NCBI RefSeq assembly: GCF_014656195.1 | Contig: NZ_BNBY01000002.1 | Coordinates: 32,351 to 96,350 of the forward strand | Direction: 5' to 3' | Length of the DNA: 64,000 nt | Source: Kitasatospora xanthocidica | GTDB taxonomy: Bacteria; Actinomycetota; Actinomycetes; Streptomycetales; Streptomycetaceae | Shown: piece after piece, positions 9,131 through 16,472 of the stretch | Numbering within the stretch: position 1 is the stretch's first letter | How the letters are laid out: every line of letters begins with the position of its first letter | Made by a program: the position numbers and the translations under genes | Notes under the pieces: model-generated | What the model was told of the DNA's origin: nothing | The model's database searches: none | The model's input: only the letters and a program-made list of their open reading frames with translations

Positions 9131-9708
9131 TGCTCCTGGTCGGCGGGCAGCCGGTAGACCCGCCGGATGCTGGTGCCCAGCCGCGAGACGTCCGCGCCGT
9201 AGACGTGGATGGAGATGGCCGTGGTGCTGCAGGAGTTGCGGACCAGGTGGATGTCGCCGGGCGGGGCGAAGGCGGCGACGGTGCCGGCCGGGCCGGCCAC
9301 GTGCTCGGTCTCGACCAGCCGGGCGGTGCGTCCGTCGGAGACCAGCCGGTAGCGGGTCTCGCTCTCCTGGCCGCGGTGGACGCCGGCCACGCACCACGAG
9401 ACGTGGTCGTGGATCGGGGTCCGCTGTCCGGGCAGCCAGACCAGGGCGACGACGGAGAAGCCGCCGTCCTCCTCGGCGTGCAGGACGTGCTGTCGGTAGC
9501 ACTGCGGGTCGCCCTCGCACTGGGCGGGGGTGAGCAGGGCGTCGGGCCCGTCCGGGTCGGCGTGCAGGTGCGGGGCGAGGCGTTCGCCGACCAGGTAGGC
9601 GGTGAGCTCCGGGGGCAGCCCGCGGTCCACGACGGCGCGGATCTCACTGATCAGCGCGGTCATCCGCTCGGTGAGCCGGTCGCTGTCGACCGTGGCTGGG
9701 GGTGTCAT
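9127..9708 (-). CDS. Cysteine dioxygenase type I
   Basis: A 193-residue cupin. The Fe(II) ligands are visible as His100 and His102 in RTPIHDHVSW and His154 in PPGDIHLVRN, and the CVAGVHRGQE motif follows. It oxidises L-cysteine with O2 to cysteine sulfinate in the cytoplasm, the first step of cysteine degradation to sulfite or hypotaurine-like products. Length matches bacterial type I enzymes. It is transcribed between a LysR gene (107 bases upstream) and the YeiH exporter (4-base overlap downstream), making a compact sulfur module. Confidence 0.94.
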   Translation of the reverse strand: MTPPATVDSDRLTERMTALISEIRAVVDRGLPPELTAYLVGERLAPHLHADPDGPDALLTPAQCEGDPQCYRQHVLHAEEDGGFSVVALVWLPGQRTPIHDHVSWCVAGVHRGQESETRYRLVSDGRTARLVETEHVAGPAGTVAAFAPPGDIHLVRNSCSTTAISIHVYGADVSRLGTSIRRVYRLPADQEQ

Positions 9709-9815
9709 GCCAGCAGGTTCGGGCCTGCCGACCTATCACGTCCAAGGAGGGTTCGTAAGCCATTCCCCTACCCGTCCTTATGGGTCACTCGCCGGCACCC
9801 CGCCGACCCCCTCCC

Positions 9816-10730
9816 TCAGCACCCCACCCGGCTCGCCGCCGCCTGCCGCAGATGGTCCAGCACCAGCGCGGTGGCCGGGATCCGGCGGTGCTCCCGGAGC
9901 ACGTACGCGCCCACCTGCCGGCGCAGGTGCGGTTCGACGGCGCGCCCCGTGACCTTGCGGTGGCACATGAAGGAGAGCACCAGCGCGGGCATCAGCGCGA
10001 TCCCGACCCCGGCGGCGACGAGCGACTGCACCGCGAGGTTGTCGTCGGTGGAGAAGACGATGTCGGGCGCGAAGCCCTCCTCCGCGCACACGTGCAGCAG
10101 GTTGGCCCGGCAGCGGGGGCAGCCGGCGATCCAGCGCTCGCCGTCGAGGTCGGCCAGCCGGACGGCGTGCCGGCGGCCGAGCGGGTGCCCGACCGGCAGC
10201 AGCACCGTGAGCAGGTCCTCCATCAGCGGGATCTCGTCCAGCCCGTCCGGCACCTCGGTGGCCGCGCCCGGGTAGCGGAAGGCGAGCGCGATGTCGCACT
10301 CCCCGCGCAGCAGCCGCTGGACGGAGTCGGGCGGCTCGGCTTCGAGCAGCTCCACCCGCACGCCGGGGTGCTCGGCCAGCAGCCGGGCCATCGCCTCGGG
10401 TATCAGGGTGGCGTTGGCGCTGGGGAAGGCGCAGACCCGTACCCGCCCGGCACGGAGCCGGGCGAGCGCGGCGAGCTGCTGCTGGGCTGCGGACATGCTG
10501 CCGAGGATCAGTTCGGCGTGCCGGGAGAGCGCCTCGCCCGCCTCGGTGAGCCGCAGTCCGCGTCCGGCGCGGGTGAACAGCGGCACGCCGACGGTGCGTT
10601 CGAGGGCCTTCATCTGCTGGGTGATGGCGGGCTGGGTGTAGCCGAGTTCGCGGGCGGCGGCCGAGTACGAGCCGGCCCGGACGACTTCGTGGAAGGTCCT
10701 GATGTGCCGCGAGTCGAACACCGGCTCCAT
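9816..10730 (-). CDS. LysR family transcriptional regulator
   Basis: A 304-residue LysR regulator. The N-terminal winged helix-turn-helix is clear (RHIRTFHEVVRAGSYSAAAR, LGYTQPAITQQMKALE, LFTRAGRGLRLTEAG), followed by a periplasmic-binding-like effector domain. ATG 10730 begins MEPVFDSRHIRTF at the right distance from the helix-turn-helix; longer in-frame starts upstream add a charged non-conserved tail. It lies directly upstream of cysteine dioxygenase and YeiH in the same orientation. YeiH genes are often paired with LysR regulators such as YeiE, so control of this module is the likely role. Confidence 0.92.
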   Translation of the reverse strand: MEPVFDSRHIRTFHEVVRAGSYSAAARELGYTQPAITQQMKALERTVGVPLFTRAGRGLRLTEAGEALSRHAELILGSMSAAQQQLAALARLRAGRVRVCAFPSANATLIPEAMARLLAEHPGVRVELLEAEPPDSVQRLLRGECDIALAFRYPGAATEVPDGLDEIPLMEDLLTVLLPVGHPLGRRHAVRLADLDGERWIAGCPRCRANLLHVCAEEGFAPDIVFSTDDNLAVQSLVAAGVGIALMPALVLSFMCHRKVTGRAVEPHLRRQVGAYVLREHRRIPATALVLDHLRQAAASRVGC

Positions 10731-10789
10731 GGCCCTCCCGTCCGGGTCGTCGTCCTCCGGGCCGTCGGGCGGTCCCGGCCGGCCCCGCA

Positions 10790-10795
10790 ATCATA
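10790..10795 (-). promoter_or_regulatory. Candidate -10 element for the LysR gene
   Basis: On the minus strand the sequence reads TATGAT inside an unusually AT-rich stretch 60 bases before the LysR start. No good -35 hexamer is seen at 16-18 bases, so this could be an activator-dependent or extended -10 promoter. Confidence 0.35.
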
Positions 10796-10925
10796 AGAGG
10801 AAATTGGAGTTCCCGACCCCGACCCATCCCGCACCTATGGTTAAGCCTCGAACCACGCCCCCCACTGCTGTTCCGACTCTCTGCTGTCCCCCACTCACCG
10901 CGGCCCGACTCACCGCCGCGCCGAC

Positions 10926-11795
10926 TCACTGCTGCGCCGACGGCGGCAGCCCCATCGCCACGCCCGCCTTGACCACCGGCGCTCCGCCCCGGGTGCTCGG
11001 ACTGCGCCGGCTGCGCTTCTCGACGAAGCGGGCGAGCCAGGAGAGCAGCAGACACATGCCGATGTAGATCGGGGCGATCACGATCACCACCGGGATGAAC
11101 GGCAGGTCGTAGTCCAGGTTGGTGGCGATCAGCTTGCCCGCGTGCAGGAACTCCTCGTAGGTGATCAGGAAGCCCAGCGAGGTGTCCTTGAGCGCGACCA
11201 CCAGCTGGCTGATGATGGCCGGCAGCATCGCCCGGTTGGCCTGCGGCACCAGCACGTACGTCATCACCTGGGTCTTGCGCATGCCCAGCGCGAACGCCGC
11301 CTCGCGCTGCCCCCGGGGCACCGCGAGCACGCCGGCCCGGAACACCTCGGCCAGCACCGAGCCGTTGTAGAGCACCAGCCCGGCCACCAGCGCCCAGAGC
11401 GGCTGCACCTTCAGGGCGACGAACACGAAGAAGATCATCACCAGCACCGGCATGGCCCGGAAGAACTCCACCACCAGCGTGGCGAACCAGCGCACCACCC
11501 GGTGGTCGGACAGCCGCCCGGCCGCGAACAGCGCGCCGAAGGGCAGGGCGAACAGCACCGTCCAGCCGAAGGCCTGCAGCGTGTTGCCGAGCCCGCGCAG
11601 CAGCAGGTCCTGTACGCCCCGGTACTCGAAGGGCTGCCACTTGGCGTAGGTGAACTGGTGGGTGTGGAACATCATGTAGACCAGCCAGCCGATCACGGCC
11701 GCGATCAGCAGCAGCGCGATCCCGCCGTACAGCCGGTGCCGGGCGAGGGCCTTCGGGCCGGGGATGTCGTACAGCGCCGAGGATTCGACCGTCAT
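10926..11795 (-). CDS. gluD: Polar amino-acid ABC importer, permease GluD-like
   Basis: A 289-residue inner-membrane permease of the HisMQ family. After a cytoplasmic N-terminus and one membrane segment (IALLLIAAVIGWLVYMMF) comes the BPD_transp_1 domain with the family motif GNTLQAFGWTVL, the EFFRAMPVLV segment and the EAA loop (EAAFALGMRKTQVMTYVLVP). It pairs with GluC to form the translocation pore for glutamate or a related amino acid. Its ATG overlaps the gluC stop by 4 bases. It is the last gene of the gluABCD operon; the C-terminal tail after the last membrane segment is basic and Ser-rich. Confidence 0.93.
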   Translation of the reverse strand: MTVESSALYDIPGPKALARHRLYGGIALLLIAAVIGWLVYMMFHTHQFTYAKWQPFEYRGVQDLLLRGLGNTLQAFGWTVLFALPFGALFAAGRLSDHRVVRWFATLVVEFFRAMPVLVMIFFVFVALKVQPLWALVAGLVLYNGSVLAEVFRAGVLAVPRGQREAAFALGMRKTQVMTYVLVPQANRAMLPAIISQLVVALKDTSLGFLITYEEFLHAGKLIATNLDYDLPFIPVVIVIAPIYIGMCLLLSWLARFVEKRSRRSPSTRGGAPVVKAGVAMGLPPSAQQ

Positions 11796-12436
11796 CGGGA
11801 CACCGCCACTCGTCGTTCCAGCAGGTTGAAGACGGCGCTGACGGCCAGGGTGATGATCAGGTAGCCGACGGCGATCCAGACGAAGGTCCAGACGATGCTG
11901 TAACCCAGCTCGTTGATGGTCCGGTAGGTGCCCAGGAGCTCGGTGACGCTGAACGAACCGGCGATCGCCGTGTTCTTCGCCAGCGCGATCATCACACTGC
12001 CGATCGGCGCCACCACCGAGCGGTACGCCTGCGGCAGCACCACCAGGCTCATCGTCTGCCCGAAGCTCATGCCCAGGCTCCGGGCCGCCTCGCCCTGCCC
12101 CGTCGGCACGGTGTTGACGCCCGAGCGCATCGCCTCGCAGACGAAGGCCGAGGTGTAGCAGCCGAGCGCGAGCACCGCGAAGGTGTAGAAGGGCAGGGTG
12201 ATGTCGAACCGGGGCAGGCCCAGCACGACGATGAAGAACAGCAGGGTCAGCGGGGTGTTGCGCAGGACCGTCACCCACACCGTCCCGAACACCCGCAGCG
12301 GTCTGACCGGCGAGACCCGGAAGCCCGCGATCAGCACCCCCAGCACCAGCGACAGCACGGCGCTCACCGCGAAGAGCGAGAGCGTGCCGAGGAAGCCGTC
12401 CCAGTAGGTCGACCAGTTGTCGGTCAGCGTTTTCAC
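11792..12436 (-). CDS. gluC: Polar amino-acid ABC importer, permease GluC-like
   Basis: A 214-residue permease of the HisMQ family with five hydrophobic segments. Motifs: GFLGTLSLFAVSAVLSLVLG near the N-terminus, VLRNTPLTLLFF, and the EAA loop EAARSLGMSFGQTMSLVVLP. It forms the membrane channel with GluD. The gene starts 16 bases after gluB and overlaps gluD by 4 bases, so the operon is tightly coupled. Length is typical. Confidence 0.94.
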   Translation of the reverse strand: MKTLTDNWSTYWDGFLGTLSLFAVSAVLSLVLGVLIAGFRVSPVRPLRVFGTVWVTVLRNTPLTLLFFIVVLGLPRFDITLPFYTFAVLALGCYTSAFVCEAMRSGVNTVPTGQGEAARSLGMSFGQTMSLVVLPQAYRSVVAPIGSVMIALAKNTAIAGSFSVTELLGTYRTINELGYSIVWTFVWIAVGYLIITLAVSAVFNLLERRVAVSR

Positions 12437-12451
12437 GGCGCGGCCGCCCTC

Positions 12452-13396
12452 TCAGTACCGGTTGATCTGCGGCGGGGTCGGCGCGGCTTCACCGGAGAGG
12501 CCGAGGGTCGCCTCGAAGGCCTTCTTCCAGTCGCCGTTCTGTTCGTGCTGCTCCAGCGCGTCGTTCAGCGCCGACCGCAGCACGGTGTCGTTCTTCGGCA
12601 CCCCGATCCCGTACGGCTCGGTCGAGAACAGCGGGCCGACCACCTTGAGCTCGTCCGGCACCTTGGCCGCGTAACCGAGCAGGATCGCGTTGTCCGTGGT
12701 CACGGCGTCCACCTGGCCGGTGATCAGGTTGTCCACGCAGGCCGAGTAGGTGTCGTAGCCGATCAGCTTGGCCTGCGGGTACTGCGACTTGATCCGCTGG
12801 TACGGCGTCGAGCCGGCCGCCGAGCAGACCTTCTTCCCTTTCAGGTCGTCCGGGCCGTGGATGCTCGTGTTGTTCTTCTGCACCAGCAGCGACTGCCCGG
12901 CGACGAAGTACGGCCCGGCGAAGCCCACCAGCTTCTTCCGGTTGTCGTTGATGGTGTACGTGCCCACGTAGTAGTCCACCTGGCCGTTCTGCAGCGCGGT
13001 CTCGCGGTTGGCCGAGGCGATGGTCTTGAACTGGATCTTGTCCGGCGGGAAGCCGAGGGAGGCGCCGAGCATCTTGGCGATCTCGATGTCGAAGCCGGCG
13101 TACACACCGGTGGCCGGGTTCTTCTGGCCCAGGTAGGGCTGGTCCTCCTTGGCCCCGACCACCAGGTGGCCCCGGCCGCGGGCGGCGTCCAGGGTCGACG
13201 AGCCGGTGATCGCGGAGGCGTCCTGCACCTGGTAGCTGGGCAGCGCGCTGGGCTGCGGACCCTTGGGCGGCGGGGTGCCGGCCTTCCCGCAGCCCGCCGC
13301 CAGCGCGGTGAGCAGCAGGGCGGCGGCGAGCACCCGGGACCGTACCCTCGCGCCGGCCTTCCTCGCCCGCGCTCCGGGCGTCGTCTCACGGTTCAC
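12452..13396 (-). CDS. gluB: Glutamate-type ABC importer, substrate-binding lipoprotein GluB-like
   Basis: A 314-residue extracellular lipoprotein. A basic N-terminus and hydrophobic stretch end in the lipobox LAAGC with Cys36 as lipidation site. The mature part is a family 3 solute-binding protein: GVYAGFDIEIAKMLG, VDYYVGTYTINDNRKK, FAGPYFVAGQSLLV and the DAVTTDNAIL hinge strand. It captures an amino acid (glutamate by family analogy) and delivers it to GluCD. It lies between gluA and gluC. Nine bases separate it from gluA. Confidence 0.94.
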   Translation of the reverse strand: MNRETTPGARARKAGARVRSRVLAAALLLTALAAGCGKAGTPPPKGPQPSALPSYQVQDASAITGSSTLDAARGRGHLVVGAKEDQPYLGQKNPATGVYAGFDIEIAKMLGASLGFPPDKIQFKTIASANRETALQNGQVDYYVGTYTINDNRKKLVGFAGPYFVAGQSLLVQKNNTSIHGPDDLKGKKVCSAAGSTPYQRIKSQYPQAKLIGYDTYSACVDNLITGQVDAVTTDNAILLGYAAKVPDELKVVGPLFSTEPYGIGVPKNDTVLRSALNDALEQHEQNGDWKKAFEATLGLSGEAAPTPPQINRY

Positions 13397-13405
13397 GGCG
13401 CCGCC

Positions 13406-14185
13406 TCAGTGCTTCAGGATCTTGGACAGGAAGTCCCGGGCGCGCTCGCTCTCGGGGGCGCTGAAGAAGTCCTCCGGGGCACGGTCCTCGACGACCCGGC
13501 CGTCCGCCATGAACACCACCCGGTTCGCGGAGGCCCGGGCGAAGCCCATCTCGTGGGTGACCACGATCATCGTCATGCCCTCGTGCGCGAGCTGGCGCAT
13601 GACGTCCAGCACCTCGTTGATCATCTCGGGGTCGAGCGCCGAGGTCGGCTCGTCGAACAGCAGGGCCTTGGGGTCCATCGCCAGCGCCCGGGCGATCGCG
13701 ACCCGCTGCTGCTGCCCGCCGGAGAGCTGGGCCGGGTACTTGTCGGCCTGCGACTCCAGGCCCACCCGCTCCAGCAGCGCGCGGGACTTGGCGTCGGCCT
13801 CCGCCTTGGGGCGGCCGCGCACCTTGATCTGCGCCAGCGAGACGTTCTGCAGCACGGTCTTGTGCGCGAACAGGTTGAAGGACTGGAACACCATGCCGAC
13901 CTCGGCGCGCAGCCGGGCGAGCCCCTTGCCCTCCGCGGGCAACGGCTCGCCGTCGATCAGGATGGTGCCGTTCTCGATCGGCTCCAGCCGGTTGATCGCC
14001 CGGCAGAGCGTGGACTTGCCGGAGCCGGACGGCCCGATGACCACGACGACCTCGCCGCGGCCCACCGTCAGTTCGATGTCCTGCAGCACGTGCAGGTCGC
14101 CGAAGTGCTTGTTGACCCCGCGCAGCTCGATCAGCGGGGTGAAGGTCTGGCCGCCGCCCGCGGCCGGTTCCGGAGCTGTCGTCAC
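13406..14185 (-). CDS. gluA: Glutamate-type ABC importer, ATP-binding protein GluA-like
   Basis: A 259-residue ATPase. Walker A GPSGSGKST, Q-loop MVFQSFNLFAH, signature LSGGQQQR, Walker B ALLFDEPTSALD and the H-loop VVTHEMGFA are all intact. It powers the GluBCD importer. GTG at 14185 overlaps the stop of the LapA-domain gene by 4 bases and starts VTTAPEPA; longer open frames upstream in this phase read antisense-like sequence. It is the first importer gene of the operon, but the LapA-domain gene precedes it on the same transcript. Confidence 0.93.
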   Translation of the reverse strand: MTTAPEPAAGGGQTFTPLIELRGVNKHFGDLHVLQDIELTVGRGEVVVVIGPSGSGKSTLCRAINRLEPIENGTILIDGEPLPAEGKGLARLRAEVGMVFQSFNLFAHKTVLQNVSLAQIKVRGRPKAEADAKSRALLERVGLESQADKYPAQLSGGQQQRVAIARALAMDPKALLFDEPTSALDPEMINEVLDVMRQLAHEGMTMIVVTHEMGFARASANRVVFMADGRVVEDRAPEDFFSAPESERARDFLSKILKH

Positions 14186-14427
14186 CGGCTGCGCCGCCCC
14201 TTCAGCAGCCAGCCCAGCACGGCGCCCGCGATCAGCGTGGCCAGCAGGGCGATCCAGAGCGGCGCGGTGACGGTGAACACCCAGAACTGGATCTTCACCT
14301 TGTCGAGGTTGGCGAACAGGAACCACACGGCGAGGATCACGATGACGCCGATCCCGATGTACCGCGTGGGGATCCCGCCGATCTCACCGCGCGGGGGGCG
14401 GGACGAACCGTCCGAAGTCTTGGTCAC
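14182..14427 (-). CDS. Small two-helix membrane protein, LapA domain
   Basis: An 81-residue protein. A polar N-terminus (VTKTSDGSSRPPRGEI) is followed by two transmembrane helices (YIGIGVIVILAVWFLFAN and LWIALLATLIAGAVLGWLLK) joined by LDKVKIQFWVFTV, and a basic end KGRRSR. The two-helix hairpin with an Asn-Leu-Asp-x-Val linker is the LapA (YciS, DUF1049) pattern. The GTG at 14427 places the polar segment before the first helix. Its stop overlaps gluA by 4 bases, so it may be co-translated with the importer; whether it takes part in transport is unknown. Confidence 0.8.
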   Translation of the reverse strand: MTKTSDGSSRPPRGEIGGIPTRYIGIGVIVILAVWFLFANLDKVKIQFWVFTVTAPLWIALLATLIAGAVLGWLLKGRRSR

Positions 14428-14644
14428 CGGAGCAGTCTGCGGGCCGGGTGGCCGTTTTGCCCGGTTACGCGCCCTTCCGGGCCAGGGAGTAACCCGCACG
14501 GGGCAATCCGGCCCCGCACGGGTTTACCGATCCACCGATGCCGCCTCCGACACCTCCACCGGCGCCTCCGCCGACACCTCCGCCGATCCGCCCGCCCCCG
14601 GCCGCTCGGACTCCCCCGGCCGCACCATCGCTCGTCCCGCCGCG

Positions 14645-16417
14645 CTACCGCTCGTCCCGCCACGAGCGCCAGAGCGCCGCGTACGGGCCGCCGGCCGCGA
14701 CCAGCTCCGGGTGGCTGCCGTACTCGCTGATCCGCCCGCCCTCGACCACCGCGATCACGTCCGCGTCGTGCGCGGTGTGCAGCCGGTGGGCGATGGCGAT
14801 GACCGTCCGGCCCTCCAGCACCCGGGACAGCGAGCGCTCCAGGTGCCGGGCGGCCCGCGGGTCCAGCAGCGAGGTGGCCTCGTCCAGCACCAGGGTGTGC
14901 GGATCCGCCAGCACCAGCCGGGCCAGGGCGAGTTGCTGCGCCTGCGGCGGGGTCAGCGAGGTGCCGCCGGAGCCGACCTCGGTGTCCAGCCCCTCGGACA
15001 GGGCGTCCACCCAGGCTCCGGCGTCCACCGCGTCCAGGGCGGCCCGCAGCTCGGTGTCGTCCGCGTCGGGCGCGGCCAGCCGCAGGTTGTCCCGCAGGGT
15101 GCCGACGAAGACGTGGTGCTCCTGGTTCACCAGGGCCACCTCCCCGCGCACCCGCTCGGCCGGCATCCGGGACAGCGCCGCCCCGCCGAGGGTGACGCTG
15201 CCGCGGCCGGGGGCGTAGATCCCGGCCAGCAGCCGCCCGAGCGTGGACTTGCCCGCACCGGACGGCCCGACCAGCGCGACCCGGCTGCCCGGGGCGACGT
15301 CCAGGCTGATCCCGTGCAGGACGTCGGCGCCCTCGCGGTAGCCGAACCGGACGTCCCGGGCCTCCACCCGGCGGCCGTCCGGACGCGCCGACTCGTCCCC
15401 CTCGTGCTCCGGCACCTCGCGCACGCCGACCAGCCGGGCCAGTGAGGCCTGACCGATCTGCAGTTCGTCGTACCAGCGCAGGATCAGGTCCACCGGACCG
15501 GTCAGCATCTGCGCGTACAGCACGCCGGTGGTCAACTGGCCGACGGTGATCCAGCCCTTCAGGGTGAACAGCCCGCCGAACAGCAGGGTCGCCAGCACCG
15601 CCGAGGTGTAGACGGCGTCGATGGTCGGGAACCAGACCGTGCGCAGCCACATGGTGTACCGCTCCCAGGCCAGCCACTCGTGCAGCTTGCGGTCGGTCAG
15701 CCCGATCCGCCGGTCACCCAGGCGCAGTGCCTCGACCGTCCGCCCGGCATCCACCGTCTCGGCCAGGACGGTGTTCACCGCGGCGTACCCGGCCGACTCG
15801 TTGCGGTAGGACTGCGGCGCGCGCCGGAAGTACCAGCGGGAGGTGGCCAGCAGCAGCGGCAGCCCGATCAGCGAGGTCAGCGCGAGCAGCGGCGAGGTGA
15901 CCAGCAGGGCGCCGAGCACCAGCAGCAAGGACACGACGGCGACGGCGAGTTCGGGCACCGCCTCGCGCACCGACTTGTCCAGCCGGTCGACGTCGGTGGT
16001 GCCCCGGGAGACGAGGTCGCCGGTGCCCGCCCGTTCCAGCACGCCGGTCGGCAGGGCGACCGAGCGGACCAGGAAGTCCTCGCGCAGGTCGGCCAGCACC
16101 CGCTCGCCGAGCACCGCGCCGCGCATCCGCGACCAGCCGGTGAACGCGGCCTGCGCCACGAGCGCCAGCAGGTACCAGGCGACCGCGACCGTGATGGCGG
16201 ACCCCGCGGTGTCGGTGGCCAGTGACTCGACCAGGCTGCCGAGCACCCACGGCCCGACCAGTCCGGCCAGGGTGGCCACCGAGTGCAGCGCCACCACCGC
16301 GGAGAACCCGGCGCGGTGCCGCCGCGCGAGCAGCAGCAGGTACCCGCGCACGGCGGCCGGGGACCCGACCGGCAGGGTGGTGGCCGGCCCCTGTTCCTCA
16401 TGGACGGGGGGCTTCAT
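14645..16417 (-). CDS. ABC exporter half-transporter with intact Walker A but degenerate signature
   Basis: A 590-residue type IV exporter subunit: six membrane segments (residues about 25-330) then an ATPase domain. Walker A GPSGAGKST (384-392), Q-loop Gln432, Walker B TLVLDEAT (508-515) and H-loop His544 (IAHRLHT) are intact. The signature is SLTPPQAQQ (487-495) instead of LSGGQ. ATG 16417 has GAGGAG six bases upstream; a longer in-frame start exists at 16486 but lacks a binding site and overlaps the upstream gene. It follows its partner by 55 bases. The two would form a heterodimer exporting an unknown drug, lipid or peptide. Confidence 0.93.
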   Translation of the reverse strand: MKPPVHEEQGPATTLPVGSPAAVRGYLLLLARRHRAGFSAVVALHSVATLAGLVGPWVLGSLVESLATDTAGSAITVAVAWYLLALVAQAAFTGWSRMRGAVLGERVLADLREDFLVRSVALPTGVLERAGTGDLVSRGTTDVDRLDKSVREAVPELAVAVVSLLLVLGALLVTSPLLALTSLIGLPLLLATSRWYFRRAPQSYRNESAGYAAVNTVLAETVDAGRTVEALRLGDRRIGLTDRKLHEWLAWERYTMWLRTVWFPTIDAVYTSAVLATLLFGGLFTLKGWITVGQLTTGVLYAQMLTGPVDLILRWYDELQIGQASLARLVGVREVPEHEGDESARPDGRRVEARDVRFGYREGADVLHGISLDVAPGSRVALVGPSGAGKSTLGRLLAGIYAPGRGSVTLGGAALSRMPAERVRGEVALVNQEHHVFVGTLRDNLRLAAPDADDTELRAALDAVDAGAWVDALSEGLDTEVGSGGTSLTPPQAQQLALARLVLADPHTLVLDEATSLLDPRAARHLERSLSRVLEGRTVIAIAHRLHTAHDADVIAVVEGGRISEYGSHPELVAAGGPYAALWRSWRDER

Positions 16418-16472
16418 GACGTACTCCTCGCTCGTGTGGCACGGCAGTCGACGAACCGGTGCGGGATCGCGT

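Noticed and set aside
7152..9647. An 831-codon open frame on the minus strand spanning three genes
   Set aside because: Only the last 236 codons (methyltransferase) are protein-like; the rest is antiphase to cysteine dioxygenase and YeiH, which have clear family motifs.
12545..15445. A 966-codon plus-strand open frame
   Set aside because: It is the complement of gluB, gluA, the LapA-domain gene and part of the ABC exporter; no domain is recognisable.
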